Positions 9,011 through 17,758 of a DNA stretch of 40,353 nucleotides are shown piece after piece; positions within the stretch are counted from its first letter, which is position 1, and the number at the start of each line of letters is the position of its first letter. Both the position numbers and the translations under genes were made by a program. This DNA comes from Treponema sp. (GTDB lineage Bacteria > Spirochaetota > Spirochaetia > Treponematales > Breznakiellaceae), in contig WRMC01000015.1 of the NCBI GenBank assembly GCA_009777335.1, forward strand, positions 1 to 40,353, given 5' to 3'. The notes below the pieces were generated by a model. The model saw only the letters and a list, made by a program, of their open reading frames with translations, made no database searches and was not told the DNA's origin.

Positions 9011-10374
9011 AAACCGTCATCATGGCCGGGGGTAAGGGGAGCCGGATAGCCGAGATGGCCCCGGGCCTTCCCAAGCCCATGATTCCCATTCAGGGAAAGC
9101 CCATTCTGGAATGGCAGATTGAGGTCCTCCATAGGTATGGCCTAAGGGACATCATCATCACCATAGGGCACCTGGGGCATGTGATTAAAGAGCACTTTGC
9201 CGGCCAGGACATCACCTGGTTCGAAGAGACCGAACCCCTGGGGAGCGGCGGGGCCCTCTTCCAGCTTCTCGACCAGGGCCTTCTAAGCGAGGATTTTTTA
9301 TTAGTTAACGGAGACCTGATCTTCGACATGGATCTGGACCTCTTTTACGATGCCTATAAAAAAAGCGGGGCCTGGGCCCTCTTGGCATCCCACCCTAACA
9401 GCCACCCCTATGACAGTGCCCTGCTGGTCAGCGATGCACCTCACCCTGGTGCTGAAACCTCAGGTTCAGCCCGGCCCATCAGCCAATGGCTCCACAAAGA
9501 GGATGAACGGCTCTGGTATAAAAACCAGGTGAATGCGGGGGTTCACCTCCTTTCTGTGGAGCTTTTGCGGGCAGCTGCCCCCCAGCTGGGCCTGAGCACC
9601 CCCCCTTCCCGCTCGGATCACCCCCAGGTGTATAAAAAAGTAGACTTGGACAGGGAAATTCTTAAGCCCCTAATCCCCTCGGGGAAGCTCTACGCCTACC
9701 CTACCCCGGAATATATAAAAGATGCGGGGACCCCCGAACGCTTTGCCCAGGTCAGCCAGGATTTGGCCTCGGGGCTCGTCTCTGGCCGGAACCTGAAAAA
9801 CAAGCAGAAGGCCGTCTTTATAGACCGGGACGGAACCATCAACACCGACTGTGGTTTTGTTACCCGCCTTGAAGATTTTGAGCTTATCGAGGGGGCCGCC
9901 TCTGCCATCGGGGCCATAAACCGCTCGGGCTACCTGGCCATCGTGATCACCAACCAGCCCGTCATAGCCCGGGGGGAATGCAGCCTGGAAGAACTGGAAG
10001 AGATTCATAACAAGATGGAAACCCTTCTGGGCCAGGAGGGGGCCTTTATCGACGGCCTCTACTTTTGCCCCCACCACCCCGACAGGGGCTTCCCCGGTGA
10101 GCGGCCCGAGTACAAGATAGACTGCCTTTGCCGCAAGCCCAAGCCGGGCATGCTCCTGGACGCGGCGGCCGCCTTCAACATCGATCTGGGGGCTTCATTT
10201 ATGATAGGAGATCATCCCCGGGATGCCCAGGCAGGCCTGGCCGCGGGGGTAAAGCCCATCCTGGTGGGCGGGGACAGCACCGAGGGCAGCCACGGGGACA
10301 GAGCAAGTCAGGCAGAGATGCAGGGCGTGCCGGTTTATGGCAGCCTGCTCGAGGCGGTAAGGGCCATATTATGA
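9007..10374 (+). CDS. hddC-gmhB: Fused heptose-1-phosphate guanylyltransferase / heptose bisphosphate phosphatase (HddC-GmhB)
   Basis: A two-domain protein of 455 residues. Residues 1-245 are a nucleotidyltransferase: MAGGKGSR at 6-13, LPKPM at 21-25 and the metal site NGDLIF at 101-106. Residues 268-455 are a HAD phosphatase of the GmhB type: DRDGT (nucleophile D273, acid/base D275), ITNQP, KPKPGM with its lysine, and [10 protein letters not shown]. The zinc-binding CPHHPD...CLC cluster of GmhB lies between. Together they would remove the 7-phosphate from heptose 1,7-bisphosphate and then form GDP-heptose. The TTG at 9007 is chosen because the first internal ATG would delete the first beta strand. 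It overlaps hddA and the next gene by 4 bp each. Confidence 0.87.
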   Translation: MKTVIMAGGKGSRIAEMAPGLPKPMIPIQGKPILEWQIEVLHRYGLRDIIITIGHLGHVIKEHFAGQDITWFEETEPLGSGGALFQLLDQGLLSEDFLLVNGDLIFDMDLDLFYDAYKKSGAWALLASHPNSHPYDSALLVSDAPHPGAETSGSARPISQWLHKEDERLWYKNQVNAGVHLLSVELLRAAAPQLGLSTPPSRSDHPQVYKKVDLDREILKPLIPSGKLYAYPTPEYIKDAGTPERFAQVSQDLASGLVSGRNLKNKQKAVFIDRDGTINTDCGFVTRLEDFELIEGAASAIGAINRSGYLAIVITNQPVIARGECSLEELEEIHNKMETLLGQEGAFIDGLYFCPHHPDRGFPGERPEYKIDCLCRKPKPGMLLDAAAAFNIDLGASFMIGDHPRDAQAGLAAGVKPILVGGDSTEGSHGDRASQAEMQGVPVYGSLLEAVRAIL

Positions 10375-11453
10375 AGATAGCCATAGACTGCCGGCACATC
10401 AATTCCAGCGGCATAGGGGTTTATTTAAAGGGCTGCCTCCCCTACTTCTTGGCTTCGGAGCACCGTTTTCTTCTTATCTGCCGGGGTACTATCCCAGGCG
10501 AAGCCCAGGGCCATGACAGGGTAGAAATTATCGAAACCAATATCCGCCCCTTTTCATTGGCGGAGGTCCTCCGGAGACCTAAGGCCCTAAGCGAAGCCAT
10601 TAATGCCTGCGACCTCTATTATTCCCCCTTCATGAACATCCCCCGGGGGCTCCGCATCCCCCTATACACCACCATCCACGACATGGTCTTTCCCGACCTG
10701 CCGGGGCTGGTATCCAGTGCGGGCCTGGCCCTACGTATGTTCTTCTATCGCCGGGCCTTTAGACATTCGAGCCGGATCTTTACGGTCTCGGAATTTTCCA
10801 AGGGCCGGATCGAATATTATTCTGACAATAAGGTACCCGTGACGGTCACCCATAGTGCCCTTCAGCCCTATCTGCTTGAGCCCCCGGCGGGGACCGAAGA
10901 GCCTGCCCCGGCCTTTGCCCAGGGGCCCTATATCCTCTTTGTGGGGAACATCAAAAAGAACAAGGGCCTGGTCTACCTTTTGGATGCCCTCCTTCTGGCA
11001 AAAAAAGAGGGGCCCATCCCTCCCCTGGTCATCCTAGGAAACATGGGGAATTTTAGGACCTTCGACGAGGCGGTCCACGCCAAGGTATCCCTCTTTGAGC
11101 CCGGAGAGCTCCACATAGTCGGTTCCCTCTCCCAGGAGGAACTCAGGGCCCTCTTCCGAGGGGCCGCCCTTCTAGTCCAACCCAGTTTGTACGAAGGCTT
11201 TGGGCTCCCCCCCCTGGAAGCCCTGGTCTCGGGCTGTCCGGCCCTTATTTCGGATATCCCGGTCTTTAGGGAGATCTACGATGGCCTGCCGGTGCAATAT
11301 TTCACCCTTGGGAACCCCGAGGAATTAAAGCAAAAAATATTCGCCATCATCGAAAAGAATGAGCGAATCAATCTGACCGAGGAAGAGACCAGGCGATATA
11401 ACTTTGAAAAGACCGCCCGGATTATCATGAAGGCCTGGGAAGCCCATGCCTAG
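10371..11453 (+). CDS. Family 4 (GT-B) glycosyltransferase
   Basis: The protein starts [19 protein letters not shown], with the GIGxY loop of GT4 enzymes. The C-terminal domain shows FVGNIKKNKGL and the EX7E motif in YEGFGLPPLEALVSGCP at about residue 275. The ATG at 10371 overlaps the preceding TGA (ATGA) and gives a typical 360 residues. A longer frame from 10128 runs antiparallel in composition to hddC-gmhB and is not credible. The protein is soluble, probably peripheral at the inner membrane. Substrate unknown; a mannosyl or heptosyl transferase would fit the neighbouring GDP-heptose genes. Confidence 0.87.
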   Translation: MKIAIDCRHINSSGIGVYLKGCLPYFLASEHRFLLICRGTIPGEAQGHDRVEIIETNIRPFSLAEVLRRPKALSEAINACDLYYSPFMNIPRGLRIPLYTTIHDMVFPDLPGLVSSAGLALRMFFYRRAFRHSSRIFTVSEFSKGRIEYYSDNKVPVTVTHSALQPYLLEPPAGTEEPAPAFAQGPYILFVGNIKKNKGLVYLLDALLLAKKEGPIPPLVILGNMGNFRTFDEAVHAKVSLFEPGELHIVGSLSQEELRALFRGAALLVQPSLYEGFGLPPLEALVSGCPALISDIPVFREIYDGLPVQYFTLGNPEELKQKIFAIIEKNERINLTEEETRRYNFEKTARIIMKAWEAHA

Positions 11454-12930
11454 CGAAACCTTCTTTAAAACCTCCCGGGGCCTCTACCTGGCCCTCTTTT
11501 GCATAGCCCTGGGGGTGGCCCTGTCTTCCAGCTACATGCCCTTCAATTTTAGAATCATGTACGTTGACTCTTCGGTCTACCTAACGGTGACCCAGGGAAT
11601 TAGCCGGGGCCTTCTGCCCTATAGGGATCTGGTGGACAACAAGGGCCCCCTGACCTATCTGATTAGCCTGCCGGGCTATTCCCTGGGGGGCTTTACGGGG
11701 GTCTGGCTCACCGAGATTCTGGTCCTCTTTGTGTCGGTCTTCTTTGCCTATAAGACCGCCCTTTTTTTTGCCAAACCTAAGGAAGCTTTTCTGGCGGTCC
11801 TCTTTTCCTTTGTGGCCCTCATGGCCTTTATGCTGGTTAACGCGGGCACCGAGCAGTACTCCCTTCCCTTCTTGATGATCTCAGTCTACTTCTTTAGCCG
11901 TCACTTTTTTTCCGGAGAGCCCGCTGGTTTTTGGCACGCCCTTATCTTGGGTCTCTGCTTTGCCGCGGCCATTCTCATACGCCTCAATATGTTCCCCCTC
12001 TGGGTTGGTTTTTGTTTGGTTATATTTATTGTAAACGTTTACAATAAATCTTGGGCCCGATTATCCGCCCTAGTCCTGGGTTTTATCCTTGGAGCAGCCC
12101 TGGTGGCCTTGCCGGTTTTTTTGTATCTCTCCTTAAACGGCATATGGGATGATTTTTACGCCCAAGTCATTGTCGCCGGGGCTTCCCGGGGCTTTGGGAC
12201 GGGGGATCTTAAGGAGATCGAGAAAACCTTCTTTACCGTCCTGGGCCGGAATAACAGCGCCATTCCCCTCTACCTGGGCATCTTTTGGGTCCTCACGGGC
12301 CTAAAAAGACATGAGCTGCCCTACTATGTGGGCTTTTCCATCTCATATTTTTTAATGGTCCTCTTTCTTTCGTTTTCCAGCGGAGGGGTCCACTACAACC
12401 TGGTCTTGATTCCCTTTTTTGTCCCCATGCTTTCCTGGCTTATTACTATCCTGGGCCCCCATTTTGCCCGCTTTAAGCGGCCCACCCTGGTGCTGATCTT
12501 TTTCATGTCCTGCCTCTTTGTCCCCGGCATCATTCGCTATGGCTACTATATCACCCACTTTATCCACGACCGCTCGGGGGCCAACCTCAAAGTGGCGGGC
12601 CGGCTTATCGATGAACACACGGGCCCGGGGGATACTATTATCTCCCTGGGGATTAACGGCTACATCTATCCCTTTACCCGCCTCATGCCGGCTTCCCGGT
12701 ATATTTACCAGGGCTCGGGGCTCAATCACCTTTCCGGTGCCCGGGATGAGTTCATCCATGATATCCTGAGCCGGCCCCCGGCCATTATCACCACCGTCAC
12801 CGAGGGGGGCCGCCGGGAGATCAGCGGCCACTGGCATGGCCCCATCATGGAGATGGTGGGTAGGGATTACCGTCTCCTCTCGGATCAATATGGCCACGAT
12901 ATCTATATACGAAAGGATGTAGGACCCTAA
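11446..12930 (+). CDS. GT39-like polytopic membrane protein
   Basis: A 494-residue integral membrane protein with roughly ten hydrophobic segments. After the first helix, 'YVDSSVYL' and 'RDLVDNKGPLTYL' match the first periplasmic loop of GT39-type enzymes, where acidic residues bind the polyprenyl-phosphate sugar. It is not closely similar to the tandem GT-C pair at 2917-6101. It overlaps the GT4 genes on both sides or nearly so (8 bp upstream, one base gap downstream). A perfect 26-bp palindrome with a LacI-family-like centre lies inside the coding sequence at 12024-12049. Its role is probably sugar transfer in the periplasm. Confidence 0.72.
   Translation: MPSETFFKTSRGLYLALFCIALGVALSSSYMPFNFRIMYVDSSVYLTVTQGISRGLLPYRDLVDNKGPLTYLISLPGYSLGGFTGVWLTEILVLFVSVFFAYKTALFFAKPKEAFLAVLFSFVALMAFMLVNAGTEQYSLPFLMISVYFFSRHFFSGEPAGFWHALILGLCFAAAILIRLNMFPLWVGFCLVIFIVNVYNKSWARLSALVLGFILGAALVALPVFLYLSLNGIWDDFYAQVIVAGASRGFGTGDLKEIEKTFFTVLGRNNSAIPLYLGIFWVLTGLKRHELPYYVGFSISYFLMVLFLSFSSGGVHYNLVLIPFFVPMLSWLITILGPHFARFKRPTLVLIFFMSCLFVPGIIRYGYYITHFIHDRSGANLKVAGRLIDEHTGPGDTIISLGINGYIYPFTRLMPASRYIYQGSGLNHLSGARDEFIHDILSRPPAIITTVTEGGRREISGHWHGPIMEMVGRDYRLLSDQYGHDIYIRKDVGP
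12024..12049. promoter_or_regulatory. Perfect 26-bp palindrome resembling a LacI/GalR-family operator
   Basis: The centre TTGTAAACGTTTACAA is a perfect dyad with a CG core, the shape bound by LacI/GalR repressors, and the symmetry extends five bases further on each side. It lies within the membrane-protein gene and encodes residues around 'FIVNVYNKS'. It is AT-rich in GC-rich surroundings. Function is inferred only from shape; no repressor gene is in the window. Confidence 0.4.
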
Positions 12931-12931
12931 T

Positions 12932-14032
12932 ATGAAAGTTGTCATCGTCCATTACTGGCTTGTAAAGATGCGGGGGGGCGAGAAGATGCTCGAAGCTCTT
13001 TTAGAGCTCTTCCCCCAGGCGGATATCTACACCCATGTCTATGACCCCAAAGGGGTCTCCCCCGCCATTAGGGGCCATAAAGTTATCAGCTCCTGGATAA
13101 GCCGCCTCCCCTGGGCAAAACGGCTCTATCCCCTCTATATGCCCCTTATGCCCCGGGCCCTTAACAGCTTTGACCTACAAGCCTATGACCTGGTTATTTC
13201 CAGCGAGGCTGGGCCTGCCAAGGGGGTGGTTCCCAGGCCCAATGCCTTCCACCTCTGCTATTGCCACAGCCCCATGCGCTATATCTGGGATCTCTATCAT
13301 CAGTATGCCGGGGCCGCTCATCCCCTGGTGCGTTTCTTCATGGGGCTCTACCTGCCTTCCTTAAGGGCCTGGGACATCCTGTCGGCAAACATGGTCGACA
13401 AGTTCGTCACTAACTCAAGTTATGTGGCCCGCCGGATCCGCCGGATCTACCAAAGGGAGGCCGAGGTGGTCTACGGTCCCGTGGACATCGAAAGGTATAT
13501 GGCCGCCGAGCGGGCTCCGGGGGATTATTACCTCCTCTTTGGGGAGATTACCCCCTACAAGAAGGCCCCCCTGGCCATAGAGGCCTGTATAAAAAGCGGG
13601 CGGAAGCTTGTGGTGGCCGGTTCGGGGATGAAAAAGAAAGAAAAAAGGAAGTATGAAAAATCTGGCCTCGTCGAATTCCTGGGTCCCGTATCAGACGAAA
13701 GGGCCATTGAGCTTTTTTCCCAGGCCAGGGCCCTGCTCTATCCCGGCATAGAAGATCTGGGCCTGGTGCCCATCGAGGCCAATGCCGCCGGCTGCCCCGT
13801 CATCGCCTACAAGGACGGGGGGGTCCTGGACACCATAGCCGAGTATCAGACGGGCCTCTTCTTTACCGAGCAGACGACCCAATCCCTTATCGATGCCCTG
13901 GAACGCTTCGAAGCCGCCCTGGCTTCGGGTGTTTTTCAGGATCGCCAGATCTTTACCGACCAGGTCCAGCAATTCTCAAAGCAGAACTTCCAAACCCGGA
14001 TCCTTCAAGCCCTCCCCTTTTCTCCTACCTAA
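12932..14032 (+). CDS. Family 4 glycosyltransferase (WbaZ-like mannosyltransferase type)
   Basis: A 366-residue GT-B protein starting MKVVIVHYWLVKMRGGEKML. The RGGEK loop and the 'HSPMRYIWDLYHQY' block are typical of WbaZ-like GT4 mannosyltransferases. The EX7E-type motif is in IEDLGLVPIEANAAGCP at about residue 270, and FGEITPYKK marks the start of the C-terminal domain. It is the last plus-strand gene of the operon and its stop overlaps the convergent Wzi-like gene by 8 bp, leaving no room for a separate terminator. Sugar specificity is inferred from the family pattern only. Confidence 0.83.
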   Translation: MKVVIVHYWLVKMRGGEKMLEALLELFPQADIYTHVYDPKGVSPAIRGHKVISSWISRLPWAKRLYPLYMPLMPRALNSFDLQAYDLVISSEAGPAKGVVPRPNAFHLCYCHSPMRYIWDLYHQYAGAAHPLVRFFMGLYLPSLRAWDILSANMVDKFVTNSSYVARRIRRIYQREAEVVYGPVDIERYMAAERAPGDYYLLFGEITPYKKAPLAIEACIKSGRKLVVAGSGMKKKEKRKYEKSGLVEFLGPVSDERAIELFSQARALLYPGIEDLGLVPIEANAAGCPVIAYKDGGVLDTIAEYQTGLFFTEQTTQSLIDALERFEAALASGVFQDRQIFTDQVQQFSKQNFQTRILQALPFSPT

Positions 14033-15938
14033 ACACACTAAATCCCAGCGTAAAAATCAGAGCTCTTCCTCCCTCGTAGACCCCTCTTAGATCCTCCCTG
14101 GGCCGCCGGCCATCGGTGCTCGGTGGCGCATAACGGAGGTACTCTTCCTCTCCTATGGTGCTAAAACTCCTCAGCACCAGTCCCAACTCCCCATATACCC
14201 TTAGCGGCAAAGCTTCAAACCGGTACTCCCCCCCCGCCTTAATCACCTGGGTCCTCTCGTAGGCCCCGTCGGAAAGAAAGTTTTTTCGTAACGAAACCTT
14301 CTCGCTCCTGCCCTCCGGGTCCAGCTCGGACCAGAAGGAAGATCCATCCACCTGCTGGGGTCCGTACTCGACCCCTCGGCGGATCAGTTGGTACTGGAGG
14401 TGCACCTGGGCCCGGGCTGCTGGCCGCATCTGGAGCCTCAGCTTAATCTCATCCGAGTTAGGCGGCAGGTAGTAGCCCAGGGGGGAGCCATTATTGGTAT
14501 AGGATTTTTCCATGAAGAGTCCCCCGTACCAGGGTACCGTGTCCCGGTGGTGGGTATAGGTGTAGGGCTCAACTTTCGTATAACTAAAAATGAATTCCGC
14601 CAAAGGAAGGGCCGGGATATTACCCTGGAGCCCCGCCTGGTAGGCAAACATGTGGCGGTCCAGCTCAAAGGCCTGACCCAGGCTGGAAATTTCCATCTCG
14701 TCCACAAAGACCGAAAACCAAAGCCCCCCCAGACCGGGGTAGCGGAGCTTCAGGTTTGCAAAGACCCCCATGTTATCGAACTTCCCCGTAAAATTTTGAT
14801 AGAAGAAATTATCCACCAGGGGAAAGACATAGCCCAGATCAAAACGCCGGGGCCAGATGGCGGTGCTTCCAAAACTGATATGGGCATATTGCTTTATATT
14901 GATCTCCACCATCTGGAGGGAGAAGGCGTTCTGGCTGGTCCGGGGGTCATCGTAGATGCTGGTCACCGGCTCGTATTCGAGGATCCCGGTGATAGCCGAA
15001 TAGGCAAACCAATAGATGGGATTATACGAAGCCTCTATGCCCACAAAGGGCCGGGCACTCCCATTAAATACCAGACTGCTCCCGGGGGCCATGCCCCCCC
15101 ATTCCCGCCTGATCCGGCCGAAGCGCAGAACCAGGCTGTCCCCCAGAACTGCCGCGGTCAGCTCCGAATGCATCCGGGGGGCTATGGCCAGGCTCTGGGG
15201 CCAAAAGCCCATGTTACTGGCGGTGATCTCCCCCAGATTAAACATGAAGCCGTCCCATTCCTTCTGGTAACTATAGGGGAAAAATGCCAGGGCCTGGCTA
15301 TGGACATCCAGGGTCCGGTTCACATGGCCCCTTTGGTAGTTACTGGCCGCTTCGGGCCCAAAAGTATCCAGTTCACCCAGGTAGGCCCGGGGGGCCCTCA
15401 TGAGCCCCACCCCAAAGTCCACGTTAAACGAAACCTGCTCCCCCAGATCCCCCTGGAGGTAGAGGAAGCCCCAGGTGCCGGTCCCAAAGTGGAGCCCCTC
15501 GTGGTCGGTCCTATGGGCCAGGGAGTTAAAGGAATCGAGGCCTATGCCCAGTTCCCCCGCAAAGGGCAGACCCCCCCGGCCCGGCCCCTCGTGGCGGTAG
15601 AGCCCCCGGTCCAGGTGAAGGCCCCCGGGGGGCGATCTAAATTCTTCCCTCATCCGGGCTATGATCTCCCGCTCTGTCGCGTCCAGGGCCCCCCATCTTC
15701 CGCCGTCAGCTCTTAGGATCTCATCCAGGGCAGATAGGATTCTGTCCCGGGTATAGGGCCTTACCCTGGGCAGGGGGGCCAAGAGCCCCCGGGCCTCCGC
15801 CAGATCGAGGATCCCGTAGACCCGGTGATCCAGGGGCACCGACACATGGGTCTGGCCAAGGGCCCCCAGGGTAACAGCGGCAAAGAGGGCCGCGGTGAGT
15901 ACAAGCCGGGCCCAAGGTAGGGGGAATTTATCTTGCAT
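14025..15938 (-). CDS. Wzi-like outer-membrane protein A
   Basis: A 637-residue exported protein. It has an N-terminal signal peptide (hydrophobic LVLTAALFAAVTLGALG, cleavage near residue 29). Next comes 'VPLDHRVYGILDLAEARGLL', the small helical N-terminal repeat found in Wzi-like capsule-assembly proteins. The rest is rich in alternating aromatic and polar strands, as in a beta barrel, and it ends in an aromatic-containing strand (FTLGFSVFR). It is probably in the outer membrane, helping to anchor or export the polymer made by the adjacent operon. It is divergent from a second barrel of similar plan only 30 bp away. A long plus-strand frame opposite it is a GC-bias shadow. Confidence 0.65.
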   Translation of the reverse strand: MQDKFPLPWARLVLTAALFAAVTLGALGQTHVSVPLDHRVYGILDLAEARGLLAPLPRVRPYTRDRILSALDEILRADGGRWGALDATEREIIARMREEFRSPPGGLHLDRGLYRHEGPGRGGLPFAGELGIGLDSFNSLAHRTDHEGLHFGTGTWGFLYLQGDLGEQVSFNVDFGVGLMRAPRAYLGELDTFGPEAASNYQRGHVNRTLDVHSQALAFFPYSYQKEWDGFMFNLGEITASNMGFWPQSLAIAPRMHSELTAAVLGDSLVLRFGRIRREWGGMAPGSSLVFNGSARPFVGIEASYNPIYWFAYSAITGILEYEPVTSIYDDPRTSQNAFSLQMVEINIKQYAHISFGSTAIWPRRFDLGYVFPLVDNFFYQNFTGKFDNMGVFANLKLRYPGLGGLWFSVFVDEMEISSLGQAFELDRHMFAYQAGLQGNIPALPLAEFIFSYTKVEPYTYTHHRDTVPWYGGLFMEKSYTNNGSPLGYYLPPNSDEIKLRLQMRPAARAQVHLQYQLIRRGVEYGPQQVDGSSFWSELDPEGRSEKVSLRKNFLSDGAYERTQVIKAGGEYRFEALPLRVYGELGLVLRSFSTIGEEEYLRYAPPSTDGRRPREDLRGVYEGGRALIFTLGFSVFR

Positions 15939-15968
15939 AGCTCATCATTATAGCTGATAATTCTTTTT

Positions 15969-17690
15969 ATGGGAAACCTTGCCTCCCCTGCCCGGTCTGG
16001 GGGCCGCATCTTTTTTTTACTCCTCCTCCTTGTTCCCTTGACGCTTATATACCCACTGCCGCCCCAGAGCATGATACACCCGGGCCACTGGTCCTACGAC
16101 GCCCTGGCCTTTCTCTCCCGGGAACAGGGGCTTGTCCTCCATAGCGGCACAAGGCTTACGGCCGCCCAGATGGAATCCCTCCTGAGTCAGATAGATCCGG
16201 CGGCCCTTTCCGATAGCGGCCTTCAGCTCTACGACCGGCTCGTAGAACACCTGGACAGCCAGTACTGGCTTAACTTTAGCTCCGATGCCATTCGGGGGGG
16301 CATGGATTTAATCATCCAGCCCGAGGGCTTCTATAAAACCAATCCCGATGTCCCATGGATCTTTGATGACCATAGCCGGAGCCACCTGGTTCAGATTCCC
16401 TGGGGCTTTTCTTTGGGGGATGTCATTACCGCTCAGATGGACATGTTCGTGGGTGAAAACCCCTACGCCGCCACCCTGCACCATAACTACGGGAACATCC
16501 CCCTGGACCCGGTCCCCCAGGCGGATATCCACTTTCCCCGGCGGGCCTATATGAGCACCGGATTCAACCTTGGCGAGGCCTCAGGTTTCAACTTTGCCCT
16601 GGGCCTGGGGGACAACTTTTTCGGCCGGACCCATACGGGGAGCATCATTCTGTCGGAGCACCTGGAAAGGACCATCTACGCCCAGGCGGTGCTGTTTTCC
16701 CCCGCCTTTAGGTACACCGCCGAGGTGCTCCAGTACGGGGTAAACAAGTACCAGTACATGCACTACTTTCAGATCCGGCCCCACCGGCGTTTTTCTATCT
16801 CCCTGGCCGAGGGGGTCATGGTGGCGGCCCCCCTGGAGTTACGCTTTCTTAACCCCTTTACGATTTTTCACAGCCACGAATCCTACAAGACCTACACGGA
16901 CTACAACATCGATCAGGGCCGGAACCCCCAGTACTGGGAGACCCTGGAGGACCTCTGGGGCCCCGACTTCGATCGCACCTACGACCCCAACTACCATTCC
17001 CGGGTGGGTTCCTATTTGGGGATTAAGCTTGAGTTCCAGCCCCTGAACAATCTGCGGCTCTACGGCCTCTTTGCCATGAATCAGTTTAACCTCCCCATGA
17101 AGGAAGCCCACTGGATGGACACCCTCTTTCCCAATGGCGCGGGCTTCCAGGGGGGGCTGGAGTTTTCCATCCCCGTGGCGGCGGGCTACTGGGAGTTTGG
17201 CCTTGAGGGGGTCTATACCTATCCCTACCTCTATGTCCTCTGGGATAAAAGCTGGTCCTTTTATAAGGAGATCCCCGAACTGGACACTATGACCCTCCGC
17301 CATTGGACTGGGTCCCCCTTTGGGCCCGACACGGTGGCAGGGGCCCTCTGGGGGGGCTTCTGGTCCAACCAGCTCTGGTATGGAGGGCTTTCCTTTGTCT
17401 TTTCCGCCCAGGGCCCCCGGTCCAGCCCTGGGATCTTTGACATCGATACGGATATCAACAACACCTACCGTCCCCATAACCGGGTCTATGATGTAACATC
17501 TTCCCCCACCGGGATCCCGGTCTATACCTTTACCGCCCGCCTGAGGGGGACCTACCAGATCAACTCCTGGTCTTCTGTGAGCTTCCAGCCCGGCTACCGC
17601 CAGGTGATCAATACGGGTCATGAAGAGGGAGTGCGAAATCATTCCTTTGAAGCGGCCCTCTCTTTACGGCTCCAGTTCCCTTTTAATTAA
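15969..17690 (+). CDS. Wzi-like outer-membrane protein B
   Basis: A 573-residue protein with a signal peptide (IFFLLLLLVPLTLIYPL). A short N-terminal helical unit, 'HWSYDALAFLSREQGL', resembles in layout the start of protein A. A barrel-like region follows, rich in aromatic residues at alternating positions, and it ends LRLQFPFN. The two proteins appear to be distant relatives encoded back to back, sharing a 30-bp divergent start region. A role in surface-polymer display or export is inferred from the neighbours and general fold, not from a diagnostic motif. It could also be a general porin-like protein. Confidence 0.6.
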   Translation: MGNLASPARSGGRIFFLLLLLVPLTLIYPLPPQSMIHPGHWSYDALAFLSREQGLVLHSGTRLTAAQMESLLSQIDPAALSDSGLQLYDRLVEHLDSQYWLNFSSDAIRGGMDLIIQPEGFYKTNPDVPWIFDDHSRSHLVQIPWGFSLGDVITAQMDMFVGENPYAATLHHNYGNIPLDPVPQADIHFPRRAYMSTGFNLGEASGFNFALGLGDNFFGRTHTGSIILSEHLERTIYAQAVLFSPAFRYTAEVLQYGVNKYQYMHYFQIRPHRRFSISLAEGVMVAAPLELRFLNPFTIFHSHESYKTYTDYNIDQGRNPQYWETLEDLWGPDFDRTYDPNYHSRVGSYLGIKLEFQPLNNLRLYGLFAMNQFNLPMKEAHWMDTLFPNGAGFQGGLEFSIPVAAGYWEFGLEGVYTYPYLYVLWDKSWSFYKEIPELDTMTLRHWTGSPFGPDTVAGALWGGFWSNQLWYGGLSFVFSAQGPRSSPGIFDIDTDINNTYRPHNRVYDVTSSPTGIPVYTFTARLRGTYQINSWSSVSFQPGYRQVINTGHEEGVRNHSFEAALSLRLQFPFN

Positions 17691-17758
17691 GTTAATTATC
17701 TGTAATCGAAAGATGCTTAGCCCCGGTCCTTTTTTGCTCCCTTGAAAATAACTTAAAA

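Noticed and set aside
14388..15716. 442-residue plus-strand open frame opposite Wzi-like protein A
   Set aside because: Low-complexity Pro/Gly/His composition, no ribosome-binding site and full overlap with a gene that has a signal peptide; it reflects GC-biased codon use.
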